Below, one piece after another: positions 20,601 to 31,649 of a DNA stretch of 64,000 nucleotides (its first letter is position 1; every line of letters begins with the position of its first letter). Position numbers and translations under genes: made by a program. The notes under the pieces are model-generated. The model was not told the origin of the DNA. It did not search any database and saw only the letters and a program-made list of their open reading frames with translations. The DNA comes from Aplidium turbinatum (taxonomy: Eukaryota; Chordata; Ascidiacea; Aplousobranchia; Polyclinidae). The DNA is taken from positions 20,007,235 through 20,071,234 of the forward strand of contig OU964923.1 of NCBI GenBank assembly GCA_918807975.1, written 5' to 3'.

Positions 20601-23018
20601 GACTTTTAAGTAAACTAACATGTTGACAGTTGTCTTTTTCTCAAGAAAGCCCTAGTCGAGAGAAAGATACCATTTACTGAATTAAACTCTTAACACGTTT
20701 TTGCAACTATTCAATATCAACGGACGCTTATTTAAAGTAGAAAGGATGCATTTTTACGACAATTTGCTTGGCTACGTCGGAAGGATACTGTGGCAATTTT
20801 AATTGTATATAGAGAATCTATAAAAAAAAATTGGGATGCACAGTTTTATTTTTTTTTTTGACAAAACAAAAGTTCTAAGAAATGATAACGAATGAATCCG
20901 TGGCCATCTAAATCCGCTACTGCAGCTAATCTAAGTTCTTGTATGGGGAAAAACGGTGATTATAACTTTCTGGGATAAAAGTCTGATTTGACAGATTTTG
21001 TGTTTGATTTGGAGTGGAGGATAATTTCAGACAAAGCAAAGCAAAACGGTTGTCTTTTGTTGTCCATCTACAATTACAATTAAAAATGTGATGTAATGTT
21101 TAATAATGTGCTGTGATGATGAGAGTAGTTGGCGTTTAGAAAACGCTTTGTTTGAAGAATAGACTTGCAGTCTACCTTGCAGTTTTAACACAGATAGTTG
21201 ACTCGTTTGCATAGAAATGAAAGACAAGTAACGCTTGTAACGTCCTTATCAAAAATTGCATAAACGTAACTGTAGAACGAAAAAAATTGATATCGAAACA
21301 ATGTATTCACACTCAGTTGTTGAACACTAGTATTGTGTGTGAGCTATCATGTTTGATACACGTTTATGACATCAAACACTGATTAAAGTAATTAAACTCT
21401 AAAACAAGCCACCACTGAGAGTTGTTTACTAAAGCGAATGCACATTGTTTGAAGAAAAGTGTTACTGCGCATTTGACGCTTCCCATGACGCACCGGCAGG
21501 CACCGCCTTGGACAATGCAAAATGAAAAGATAAAACCAACCAGCAATAATTGCTTACTGAGTGTAAAGAGTGTGATATTGATCGTCAGTCTAGAAGACAA
21601 GCTTGCTATATTTGAATACAAAAACGTTTATTATTGAATAAAAATAAATTAATGATAAACTTAAAATAGTAGCCTAAAGCCCATGCACCATTTGGTGTCA
21701 TCACCAGTCACAGTGCTTTTGTTGTGATGTAGAAAAAGTCATAATTTTGAGTTGTAACAGTTTTTCAAATACAAACAATGAAATACCGTATAGATCATTT
21801 CTCTACGACTCAGTTTTCCAAATAACATATCAAGCATTGACACCTGTGTGCGCATATCTTGATTAATTTACCACAAAGAGTATTGATTCTACCAACAGTA
21901 GCACACATAACTCTTTAGTGCAGAAATTCTCCTTTTTAATAATTGATAACAGCGCTTCTTTTTTACATAAGATCGGAAAATTGAAATCCTAAAGAATAGG
22001 AGAATTTCGCAATTTTATTGACGTCAAACAACGCCGTGACATCACCGCTATTGGATCGTTAACAAGGTGACCTGAAATTATTTGTTCGACTATAAAATAA
22101 AAAATTGATTTCATTGTTTTGGAAACTGTACATTGCCTTTATATGTGACCATTATAACAAATCTTCAATAGTGCTAAAGGTAGAGTAAGACACCCCATAC
22201 AAGTTATGGATTGTAAGGTGTTTCTGTTGTCTTGATTTTATCATGAAACAGTTAGCTTTTCTGTTCATGACAAACCTTAAATTGATTGAGTTTTCTGATT
22301 TAAATACTACAGTATATTGTATATTGTTTGCTTAGATAATTGGATAACTTTTCAAGAGCTGGAAAAGAAAACATTAAAGGCGATTTGTCATTGAGGCATG
22401 GCGCACATTCAAATGAATTTTGACATACTTCAGTGAAAACCTTTTACTTGACTTATCCAAGTGACATCTTGCAGTGATTCATGTTACAGCCTGTGAGCAA
22501 AGTTAGTTATTTCTTCGTTTCAACTTTGATCATCAATTCAACGAATAATGACGTTATTAGGCTATGTCGTAAATATAAAAGGATTCCTCTTCGGTAAAAA
22601 TAAGCTAATAAACAACAGGCAAGTGTGCAACAGTATTGTCACTATTGTGATGCTTTGTGCTGCATCGTTTTCCATATAGCGAGGAAAGCCTATTTGACAG
22701 CTGGGGGGGGGGGGGAGGGGGTACAGCTGACAAAGGCAAGTGGATAAACCGCAACTTTGGGCCAGCAAAAAAACAAAAACTTTTTTTTTGGTTATGCTAG
22801 CATCAAAACTTCGTTTGCATGACCAATGCGGCGGTGAACTCCTTTCAGCTGTAGAAGCGAGCTTAGCTAAGGAGGAGAGTTGCAAAGGAAACTGAAGAAT
22901 CAATTGAAAACAAGTAAGTTTGATACCTGCTCAATTCTCTACTTAAGTGGTCCAAATAAGTTTGTAGGTTTTGCAACGTTTTAAAAGCTTCCTATTGGAT
23001 GTTTTGATGAAGAGTTTG
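17641..23018. other. Long unassigned region without a recognisable gene
   Basis: I found no exon set, transposon termini or RNA gene. A 94-codon frame from 18375 to 18656 (MDMRQSIASALGSNKKD...) is followed immediately by AATAAA, but has no other support. A run of about 19 T lies at 20173-20191. The G-rich tract at 22698-22729 is listed separately. Confidence 0.4.
22698..22729 (+). repeat. Poly-G tract between two CAGCTG E-boxes
   Basis: A run of 13 G (22703-22715), one A and five more G lie between CAGCTG at 22698-22703 and CAGCTG at 22724-22729. Such a run can form a G-quadruplex on the plus strand. It is the most G-rich spot in an otherwise AT-rich neighbourhood. Confidence 0.85.
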
Positions 23019-23026
23019 TTAGACCA

Positions 23027-23902
23027 GTGCTTCCCAACCGGTGGGTCGCGACCCATTGGTGGGTCGCGAAGCTATTTCAGGTGGGTCTCGAAGCATTTCT
23101 AAATGTTACTGAATGTTAAAATTTTCTACGACATTACTATGGATCTCACAAGCCACAGTTTGGTCTTAACAGTAGGCTACTGGGCCTTCACCATCGCTAC
23201 TCTTATCTTCACTTCATTTTTTGACTTTCCATTTTCATGAATTGTGCACCCCGTTTTCTATTAGATCGGGAAATTATTGCATTATCATTACGTAAGAGTT
23301 ATGCAACAATGTGACAAATATGTAACAATTAGATGTGTTATGTCGCATTAACTATTTCAGTACGTACGCCAGTAGGAAAGATGCCACAACATCATGATAA
23401 TGCATCGTCGGTTTGTTCCCCACTAGTGGGGGTGGCCGATTGTTTCCGCGCAGCAATTGTTTTAATCCCTTTTCTCCATTTCACTCTGTCCCTTGCATCT
23501 TCCTCCTTCAGTCCGACTTTTTTAAATTCATCCTTCACTTGTTTTTTCCACGTTCTTCTTGGACGACCGCGTTTCCTCTTCCCATCCACCTTTAGATCTA
23601 GTGCCTTTCTAAGAAAACTTCCTTCCTCCCTCCTTATCACATGTCCAATGTCCATACCATCTTACTCCATTTATTTGCCCTTGCCAGTTGGTCTATGGTC
23701 TCTCTCATCTCTAGCATATCCAACAATTCTTTAGTCCTTTTTTCCCTTCTCATTTTCACCCCACACATTGCTCTCACCATTGACCTTTCCGTTCTCTTCC
23801 GTTTCCTTTCCATTGACAAAGATGTCATATCTCATTGTGGGTCGCACAATAAAACTTGCATTAAAAAGTGGGTCGCGAACTCAAAAAGGTTGGGAAGCAC
23901 TG
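23027..23902. mobile_element. hAT element containing a LINE 3' end
   Basis: The left end is CAGTGCTTCCCAACCGGTGG and the right end is AGGTTGGGAAGCACTG. The target duplication is a perfect TGTTAGAC (23019-23026 and 23903-23910). The GTGGGTCGCGAC subterminal repeats are present near both ends. The middle is occupied by a minus-strand LINE fragment (23400-23830) rather than transposase. Confidence 0.93.
23400..23830 (-). mobile_element. LINE 3' end nested in hAT
   Basis: In two overlapping frames the minus strand encodes ERSMVRAMCGVKMRREKRTK, then LARANKWSKMVWTLDMGHVI, then GKRKRGRPRRTWKKQVKDEF and RDRVKWRKGI. This is the well-known post-RT region of RTE/CR1-like LINEs ('R..RWMCGV...RR...EL', 'RWFGHV.R', 'GKR.RGRPRKTW...V..D'). 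At least one frame change separates the two halves. Dead fragment. Confidence 0.82.
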
Positions 23903-24353
23903 TGTTAGACTATTTAATCTTTGAGCTGCCTTGCGGACTTGCTTACTGCCATCCAGAGTAATCACATTTGTGAGAAATATATACTGTATATACTTGAAAA
24001 AGAGTAACTCCTTCCTGAGACTTGCTATTGCTAGAAGTGTAAGTGTAATTTTTTTCTTTTCTCTTGAAGATGGAGTTGATTGTAGGCTTGCATAGAATAG
24101 TTTGCCTTGTTATGGTATGTGAGATTTTTGACGTGAGAACAAACAAAACAAAAACAAAGTAAAACATAAAATTCAGTTTATTAATACCAACATACGCTTC
24201 AAATTGTGGTTATGGTATTTTGTAGACTTGTACCGAAAGCTGAACATCGTTATGCTGAGATGACTTGATAGATAGGATCCCACCACTGATTAAGTGATTA
24301 AGGCAAGCTTTGGTTCAATCTCAAATCACGTCATAAAAACTTAAATGGTACCG

Positions 24354-24400
24354 ATTGTAAAGCAACGTTGTTTACTTCCATTGTAAAGCAACGTTGTTTA
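24354..24400 (+). repeat. Two-unit 26-bp tandem duplication
   Basis: A 21-base sequence beginning ATTGTAAAGCAACGTTG occurs exactly at 24354-24374 and 24380-24400. Just upstream (about 24275-24325), TTAAGTGATTAAGG and TTGGTTCAATCTC resemble weak A and B boxes, so this may be the tail side of a decayed SINE. Confidence 0.8.
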
Positions 24401-24598
24401 TATGGCACGATGACAAATGTAATACAGTGTTTTCGTCGTAATTTCGATTGTCAAGTTTCTCGTTCTTGTTTGCAAAAATGCTGTAAAAGAATAAAAGCAA
24501 AAGGACGTGTAATAAAATATCGAATGCCAACAGTCCGTGTAATAATAATCTAAGAGTTTTGCTTCTTTTGAGATAATATTAACCGAAATCTTTTTGAC

Positions 24599-26167
24599 TA
24601 GTGATTGTCAACCGCGGTTCATCGGTCCGCATGCGGCCCTCAACCATTCTTTCTGAGGCCCTTAGAGGTATAACGTGCGTGCTGACAAAGAAAAGTCTCA
24701 AATAATGTGCTCCACACTATACGGATACAATTCAGTTCAGTTTGTTTTTATTTCTAACCATCACAACCAAAAAGCTGTGTTTATCAGGGGAGTTACGCCA
24801 GACTTTAACACTTGCGAGCAATTTCTTACTTTGTCTTCCAAAAGGAATGTTTTGTGAATTTCGTTCAAGTCTTTTGGAAACACTTTTGTACCCTTCAAAG
24901 CTGAGTTTAGTTGCATTAGATGGGTGCCTTTCCATGTTACAGAAGAATCAAGGTTTTCATGAACAGGTTTACAGATAGCGTGAAGAAGATAATCTTGCCC
25001 CTGTGATGTGGCACAACTGATTTTACACCAACAAAATATCGTTGCTACGTCACTGAAGAATTGAAGATATCTAATGCGATAGAAATTGTAACATCAACAG
25101 TGAAATGGATTCGTGCAAATGCGCTTAACCATTACAAGTTTAAGCAATGTCTGCCCGATATTGATGCTGAGTGACCATGGAGACATATGGAAAGAAAAGC
25201 AAATGCATTTGTTTTCCAACAAATAGACGATGGCTGGAGTCTGATTAACAACACGAACCCAAGAAATAAAGATGTTTCGGACACATGGCAAGAAGCAACT
25301 CTTTGGAAAATTTAATTTTGACTGGGATGGTAGATTATAAGGGCAACAAAAATGAAATGTTTTGACAATATCAAAGAAATTACGGAAATGAAAAGAATGC
25401 TGGAAGCACTGTACTAAGAACAAAAAACAGAATGAAACGGAGGGAGGTCATATGGGAAATCACAGCTGATCAAATATGATCAATCTTTTGAAGAAGAAGA
25501 TGAAGACATACTCATGTTCACTGCCGTTCGGTGGTTAAGCCAGAGCACCAAGTGAATTAATTATTCAAAAGTAAAGTAGGCTTATCAGCGACATGATTTG
25601 ATGAATTTGAAAGTTGCATTAACCGTATCAATTCTTTCCTGCCTTTGATGAAAGTATTTGCAACACTCACGGCAATGGATGCAGCCAGAGCCTCCCGATG
25701 ATTTTTACCTGGATCTGCTAGATATACAGTCGGATGTGAAGCTACCACAAGAATTGAAATGTGATCATCTATTTCACTTTTAGAGTCGAATCTCATAGGA
25801 AAAGTATCTTAACTTGATAACCAACGCTTTGAAAAATGCCTTTTTATTTGGTTCAACAAAACTACTCGTCTGAAGCACTTTTCAATGAAATGGTTGGAAT
25901 TAAATCCAAATATCACAACCGATTGACGAATCCTCACTCCAGCTTTTGAGTGGGCTACTGCATCTTTTAAGATTACCCTCCCTTTATTGGAAACTTATCA
26001 AAAGTCAAACCAAAATCAAGTTTCACATTAAATTGTTTTGTATGTGTTATTGTGTTTGTTGTTTTATAGTACATGTGTTCTTTTATGACTTGTTTCTTTT
26101 GTTGAAGCCCTTTACAAAATTCAAACTTTGAATTTGGCTCCGTGCTGAAAACGGTTGAGAACCACTG
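24599..26167 (+). mobile_element. hAT element with transposase remnants and a LINE tail
   Basis: The ends are TAGTGATTGTCAACCGCGG and CGGTTGAGAACCACTG. The flanks TTTTTGAC (24591-24598) and TTATTGAC (26168-26175) give an 8-bp target duplication with one difference. Plus-strand segments KAVFIRGVTPDFNTCEQFLT (about 24769-24830) and VKWIRANALNHYKFKQCLPD (about 25100-25160) are recognisable GTF2IRD2-like hAT transposase pieces, separated by stops. A LINE 3' end lies at 25190-25500. Old and non-functional. Confidence 0.87.
25190..25500 (+). mobile_element. LINE 3' end, sibling of the 13.7-kb copy
   Basis: Nucleotide similarity to the reverse complement of 13738-14040 runs from CAGACGATGACTGGAGTCTG (here AGACGATGGCTGGAGTCTG) through TTTCGGACA, GGAAAATTTAAT and AAATGAAAT.TTTTGACAATAT to GCTGATCAAA.ATGAT. 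The copy ends in GAAGAAGAAGA. It retains frames with several stops. It lies inside the hAT at 24599-26167. Confidence 0.82.
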
Positions 26168-26175
26168 TTATTGAC

Positions 26176-28028
26176 AGATGAAGGATTTAGTTGTTTACAG
26201 CATAAAAATAACTAATTATACTGATCAAAACACACTGATAAAAAGCATTGACTCCAAGGTGTGCACAATGGGCACACCTCATGTTATTGTACCTTATTCA
26301 AATAGAATCAAATTAGTAACTCAACGGCATCGAAACACAAAACTTCGGCTGTTGTTGATGACACAATAAACAAACCATGACGCTATTATTGCTTGTATAA
26401 ACATGGCAGAATAAGCGTCATCATGGATGATCATCATTAATAAGATGAGCGAGCCATCCAGTCATCAGATAATTTTCATACATCTATTCCATCTTCGCAG
26501 ACGTCTACAGACGTTAAACCAATGTAAAAAAGGGTTTGGCCGGGTAAGTGGTTAAGCGGCATGATCCTTACGAACTTGTGCAGGGAAGCAAAAGATCTTA
26601 CAAAGCCTTAAGGGAAAACCGCCACAGCTTCATGTGCAAAACGTAGAAAACTTTGCTCCTTTGGTTGGTTTTATCTCCATGACAACGTGTTATTAAAGTT
26701 TTTAATTAGACACTCAGCGTTAAAAGGACCAGTGAAGCAGAAATAATTGAAAAATGTCGTACGATGATTAACAAATGACTAACTTTCTATATCTGGAATC
26801 TTTTATCACGCTTTTTAATGAAGAATTTTTGCTGACAAAACTATAAATAATCCCAACCTTTGCACGGTATGGTGCAAGTAGGTTACGGTTTTAAATGTAA
26901 CTGATATATAGGCCTACAGTTTTACAAGCAAATTTGTAAAATTTATTCTATTCACACAAAATGCCGAAATATTTCGATGCTTTGGTGAACGTTTTCTGTT
27001 TGTCAGGAACTGGAATCTCCTAAAAGCTTTCCTACAACTTGTCTTATTGGATGAAATCCGCATAGGAAGTTGCTTCAGCAGCAATATTGCGTCAGTTAAT
27101 GGTGTGTGCGTAAAAGGAAATTCACTGATGAAGCGCGTGTGTATAGCTCAATTGTGATGAATGTGCAACCACGTTCTGTTTTGTCGCATGAGCACTTTTG
27201 CATGCATACAAAACAGGGCGGTGCTGTCGTTTCACCAGTCACAGGGTTATTCAACGTGACTTTTATTTTTTGCAAGGGCAAGATGCAGTTTACGTGACTA
27301 AAAATTTTCAAAAACAAGAATTAGAAGAATGATTTGTGGTTGAATGTTTTAAGAAAAACTTTGATAAGTTGTTGAAACAAGCAAAAATGTGCCTTTACGG
27401 TCAGGAAAGTTAGGCCATAGGCCTACGTGTTTGCAGTGCAAGAGCTTAACGTTTCAAGTAAACGTCTCATTGTGGTAACTTTATTTTTGTAAGAAACAAC
27501 TAACTTTTTTTTGCGCTATCGACTTAGATTGTTTTATTAATCTTTATCGACAATCCAGTTATCGTTCTGTAGAAAGGCACAACTGAGGATGAGCGAGGAG
27601 AGCAAGCTGCTCCATGAAAAGCTGTATCTTCTCGCTTGTAATCTTCTTTGCTTGTATTTTGCAACCCAGCTACGTCATTTGAATAATAATTGTGGCAAGG
27701 GACCTCCTTTTTATATTGAAGGCAAATAAATAAACAATCGAAGAGTGTACAGTAATTTTAAAAGGGCTCAAGTCCTAAATTAAGTCTTTAAATTTGAGAC
27801 AGGACGTGGTTACTTTTAAAACAAAAACTTTTGCGTTTCTTGAAATTTGTAACATTCAGAAGTAAAACTGTAACTTCGGCACATTGTCAGTCTAAAATTC
27901 TGCCACAACGCTTAGATGTCTGCCAAAAGCACTTTTCCAATGCTAACTTGTTGAGAAAAATGTGATTTAGGGCACTTGAAAACTTCACTCTTCACACACT
28001 CTCTCTTCCTCATTATGTTCATGTTTCA
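26176..28028. other. Unassigned intergenic sequence
   Basis: No gene recognised. GGCCGGGTAAGTGGTTAAGCGG at about 26538-26560 looks like a polymerase III A box, but I see no B box after it. It may be a SINE relic. Confidence 0.35.
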
Positions 28029-28036
28029 TTCTAGAC

Positions 28037-29300
28037 CAGTGGTACCCAAAGTGGGCGCCAGCGCCCCCCTGGGGGCGTTTGCAACTATGAAGGGGGCGCT
28101 GGCTATAAAGTGGGCGATTGGGGGGCGCTGAGAGTAAATTGGGCATTTGCAAGAGGATTGCAAAGCATTTTGTTATCATGCAATGGCTATCAATACGATG
28201 GCTTTTCAAGGGAAATTGCCTTGCACGATTTTATTTGCTGTTTGAAACTGTTGTGGAATTTCTACAGAGTTGCCACCCTGATCTTGCTAATGATCTTCTG
28301 GTTGTGAGAAATGATATCGCCTGCTTGTCAGACATAATTCCTGGGAAAGGTGACTAGTCCTCACGCCATTTGGTCGACGTTGCCTAATGCCTTACATGCG
28401 AGAGCTCCCTATGTTGGGTTTCTCGGCGAAGGCAAGTCGACCCTTCTGTTCTACCAGAAACAACTTAGGTTTGTGGTACCGAAATAAAGCAAAATCCTGA
28501 AAGCGGATTAAGCTGTTTCGTGCCACATATTTTCCTAATTTAATCAATTAAATGTATCCCTTCAGGGCAACGAAGTAAATCTAATCAAAGTGAAATCGGC
28601 ACTGTCTGGTTTCAGTAATTAGCTCGTGTTGTATCAACGAAATTTAGCCAGACGAGACTTTTTCTAAATCTCAAGCTTGCATCAACTTGATACCAGTGAC
28701 AAAGGCATATCTGATGTTGATGTAGAGACGTACAGCAATCATCTTCAAGAAGTACACAAAGACATGGGAGTTCGATTGCAGGATATATTCCAGTTAGAAA
28801 TCCATGACTGGATATCGACCCATTCTGTGATATTTCCGAACATGGAATTCTTGAGAAGGAACTGATAACATTGCAAAGCGATTTTGCACTCAAACCGAAG
28901 TTCAATATCTCGTATCAATCGTTATGGCTGCAGAACCAAATCAAAGAGAAATACCCTCACGCGTGGACTGTGGAATCGGGTCAAAATTTTTATCATAGCC
29001 TTTCTCAGCCTATACTTGGTGGAGTGTGCTTGCAGTGCCATGATAATGCCTCTGGATAACAAAAGAAACTGTCTTGACAAAGTTAGACGGGGAGACTTAA
29101 GATTGTTCCTATCCAAACGGGAACTCTATATCAAGAGGCTGATGACATTACACTAACCTCATCTGTCTCATTAGAGTTGGACTTTAAGTTGTAATGAATG
29201 GAAAACAACTTTGGTTTTACTTTTTTTTTGTTGAGGGGGCGTTTGATACTCTGTTCGTTGTCCACGGGGGCGCTATTAAAAAAAAGTTTGGGAAACACTG
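28037..29300 (+). mobile_element. hAT element (ZBED5/SCAND3-like transposase), decayed
   Basis: The left end is CAGTGGTACCCAAAGTGGGC and the right end is AAAGTTTGGGAAACACTG. The flanks TTCTAGAC (28029-28036) and TTCTACAC (29301-29308) form an 8-bp duplication with one mismatch. GGGGGCGCT motifs lie near both ends. The interior encodes a broken transposase C-terminal half (28130-29160). Confidence 0.92.
28130..29160 (+). pseudogene. Broken hAT transposase, C-terminal half
   Basis: Recognisable segments in order are LARFYLLFETVVEFLQSCHP with ANDLLVVRNDIACLSDI (about 28230-28345), DVDVETYSNHLQEVHKDMGV...LEIHDWIS (about 28695-28820), and LQSDFALKPKFNISYQSLWL...IKEKYPHAW (about 28871-28970). This is the order in SCAND3/ZBED5-type hAT transposases: the 'LAYLADIF' region, the 'F.D....L..PDWV.NPF' region and the 'ELQ.D..LK..F....FW......YP' region. 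Stops and frame changes separate them, and the catalytic N-terminal half is gone. Confidence 0.8.
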
Positions 29301-29308
29301 TTCTACAC

Positions 29309-29928
29309 AGAAATTTTTAGTTAGACGACTGGTTTTACGGCTATGCCAAATAGGCAACAACAAGAGTGGTAGTTTTTCCTGATCTAACTCTATCAAAAAG
29401 TTAATCGTTCATGTTTGACAAAGCGTCAATATAAACTCAGGATTCAAACTAGGATTCAGGATTCATAAACAAGTATATCTAGAAACATATTGGAAGACGT
29501 TGAAGTTTTAGCCAAACAAATATGTCGATGAAGTGGACAATAGGCCTACAAACGTTTTAGTTCATAAGACCCAAGATAGCTTGTTGGGAACTGGGACTCT
29601 TATTCTCTAGAATATTTGGCAAATTTTAAGTTGCCTTGGTCGCTCTTTTTATTTATTTTGTGTTCTGATAATGGCTTTTTGTTCAAGATGCACACTTAGT
29701 AGCATATTTGGCTGAATTCATCAAACTAAAACTGGATTTCAGCAGAAATGTGTTTTGCAAGGTTTGTTTAAACTTCAGGCTAAGTTTCAAATTATGTCTT
29801 TTGCACGATCTTAGAAGAATTTCAATAGTTTGTGGATTGTATATTCTTTTAGTCATTTAGTGAAATAAGGAAAATTTGTCTGAGGTGCTCTTAAAGCACT
29901 TTTCACCTCTTTGGTTGATTTAATTGTT
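29309..29928. other. Unassigned spacer between two hAT elements
   Basis: Nothing recognised. Confidence 0.4.
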
Positions 29929-29936
29929 AATTAGTT

Positions 29937-31207
29937 CAGGACTTCCCAAACTTTTTTGCTCGCGACCCCTTTTAATCTCCTAAAATTTTCCGCGACCCAT
30001 TACGGTTAAAAGAATAAACAATGCGAAATATACGTTTGTGATATTTATTGAAAGGTTTAATTTAAACGAAAACTAAAAACAAGCTATCCGTACTTGAAGC
30101 CTACTACTTCACTACTTGTAGCCTGCTGGAAACAAAACCAAAAAGTAAACATATTTATTCAGTGTGATGGGTGCGACTGCTCTCTGCCACAAAGCAGGTC
30201 CAGCCGTCACTCAATGTTTGTCAATAGGCGGTTTCAATATTACTTACGCTGGAACGGTAGTTTATCAACGTTGAAAACACTGACACGCACAATCGCACAT
30301 ATAGCCTACGTGGAGACAAACCGCAGGAGTGCGGTTACTGATAAGCCTTATGGTGGTGAATATTCCGCTCTAACGTTAGGCTAAGCCAAAAAGTGTGAAA
30401 CTTTTTTCCAGAAAATTCAAGCCACAACTTAGAGTCAAAAGATAGATCTGCAAAATTGTCCTGAGATGTGAAAGAGAGGTGCTCGGTACTTTGTTTTTGC
30501 ATTGCAAATGGATTTTAGATCCAATCTAAATTGGTATTGTCCAATTCTAGAAGAAACTACTTTTTGAACTCTTTCAACAGTCTTGATAAGTGGCGATAAC
30601 CAGAGGCTTAATAACGCTTGATTCCACGCCATTGTTAGCCAAAAACTTTTCAATAAATGAGAATATTTCAAACGAATCATTTTCAATCTTTTGTTTCTAG
30701 ATGTTTAATTTTTTGATAAACGTTCCAACTTTATATTTCAATGTGAAAACATAGATGTTTTCTTCTTGGAAGGACAAATTTAATTCGTTCCCTTTTTTTC
30801 AAGCAAACCTGACAAGTACAGTAGCATGATTTGAAAAGCCTTTCCAAAAACGTCTTTACAAAAACGGCAGACAAAGGCTAAACTTTTTTTCGTTGGAAAA
30901 ATCACGACTTAATTTTTTAACACTAATAACTTTTTAAGGCTTTGGCTTTAGTTTTGAAATTTACGTTTACAATGCAGCAAAGAGGGTTTTAAACTCCTAT
31001 TCCATATTTCACTATATTATCTTACAAAATACGGGTGGCCTATTGAGTGTACGACTCTTAGTAAAGTTAATAACTTTCGCAGCATCTTGCACATACTGTA
31101 AGTGTTAATATGCAGTGCTTTGTGTTAAATTTGTATACTTTCTGCGACCCCCGAAGTTCATTACGCGACCCCTCAAGGGGTCGCGATCCCCACTTTGGGA
31201 AGCCCTG
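29937..31207. mobile_element. hAT element with GCGACCCC subterminal motifs
   Basis: The left end is CAGGACTTCCCAAACTTTTT and the right end, inverted, is CAGGGCTTCCCAAAGTGGGG. The flanks AATTAGTT (29929-29936) and AATTTGTT (31208-31215) are an 8-bp duplication with one difference. Near both ends are runs of GCGACCCC or its complement. No transposase is recognisable inside. Confidence 0.87.
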
Positions 31208-31589
31208 AATTTGTTGAAACAATGTGTTTGCTTCGAAATAATGCATTAGTTGGTTAGTTTTTCAGAAAACTATAACACAACTTTATCCCTCAAATTCACT
31301 GGTGAAAACACATGTCCAATGTAACCTGTAATTAGCTGTTAAGTTATTGAAATGTGATTGAGCGATCGAAAATTTTTGCAAAAGTGGAACAAATTACAAG
31401 TTTTTGTCTGCTTTGGGAAAGCACGTAAGCACTAAGCAAATGCTCCCAATTTTGATCTACTACTGCTTTCATATTCTTTCTGATCTTAGTTTAAATTTCA
31501 TTAGCGTTGTACCTTAAAAGTCTGGTGAAATACATTAGTAGTAGTTCTTTTATTTAAACATTTGTTGTTAAATTTGTTGTTTTTTGAAA

Positions 31590-31622
31590 AAAATTATCAA
31601 CCTGCTTTATCTTATCTTACAG
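31590..31622 (+). promoter_or_regulatory. Strong 3' splice acceptor upstream of the first G-alpha gene
   Basis: CCTGCTTTATCTTATCTTACAG ends at 31622, 129 bases before the G-alpha ATG. No coding exon is visible upstream. It could be the acceptor of a 5' UTR intron or a spliced-leader trans-splice site, which is known in tunicates. The latter would fit an intronless coding region. Confidence 0.4.
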
Positions 31623-31649
31623 GCCAGAAAGTTGACATTATTAGATGAT

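Noticed and set aside
23333-23961. 133- and 106-codon plus-strand frames rich in Leu and Phe
   Set aside because: They are antisense to the LINE 3' end at 23400-23830. Hydrophobic composition is a by-product of the Lys/Arg-rich sense strand.
26538-26600. tRNA-like sequence GGCCGGGTAAGTGGTTAAGCGG
   Set aside because: No B box at the proper distance and no cloverleaf. At best a SINE relic.
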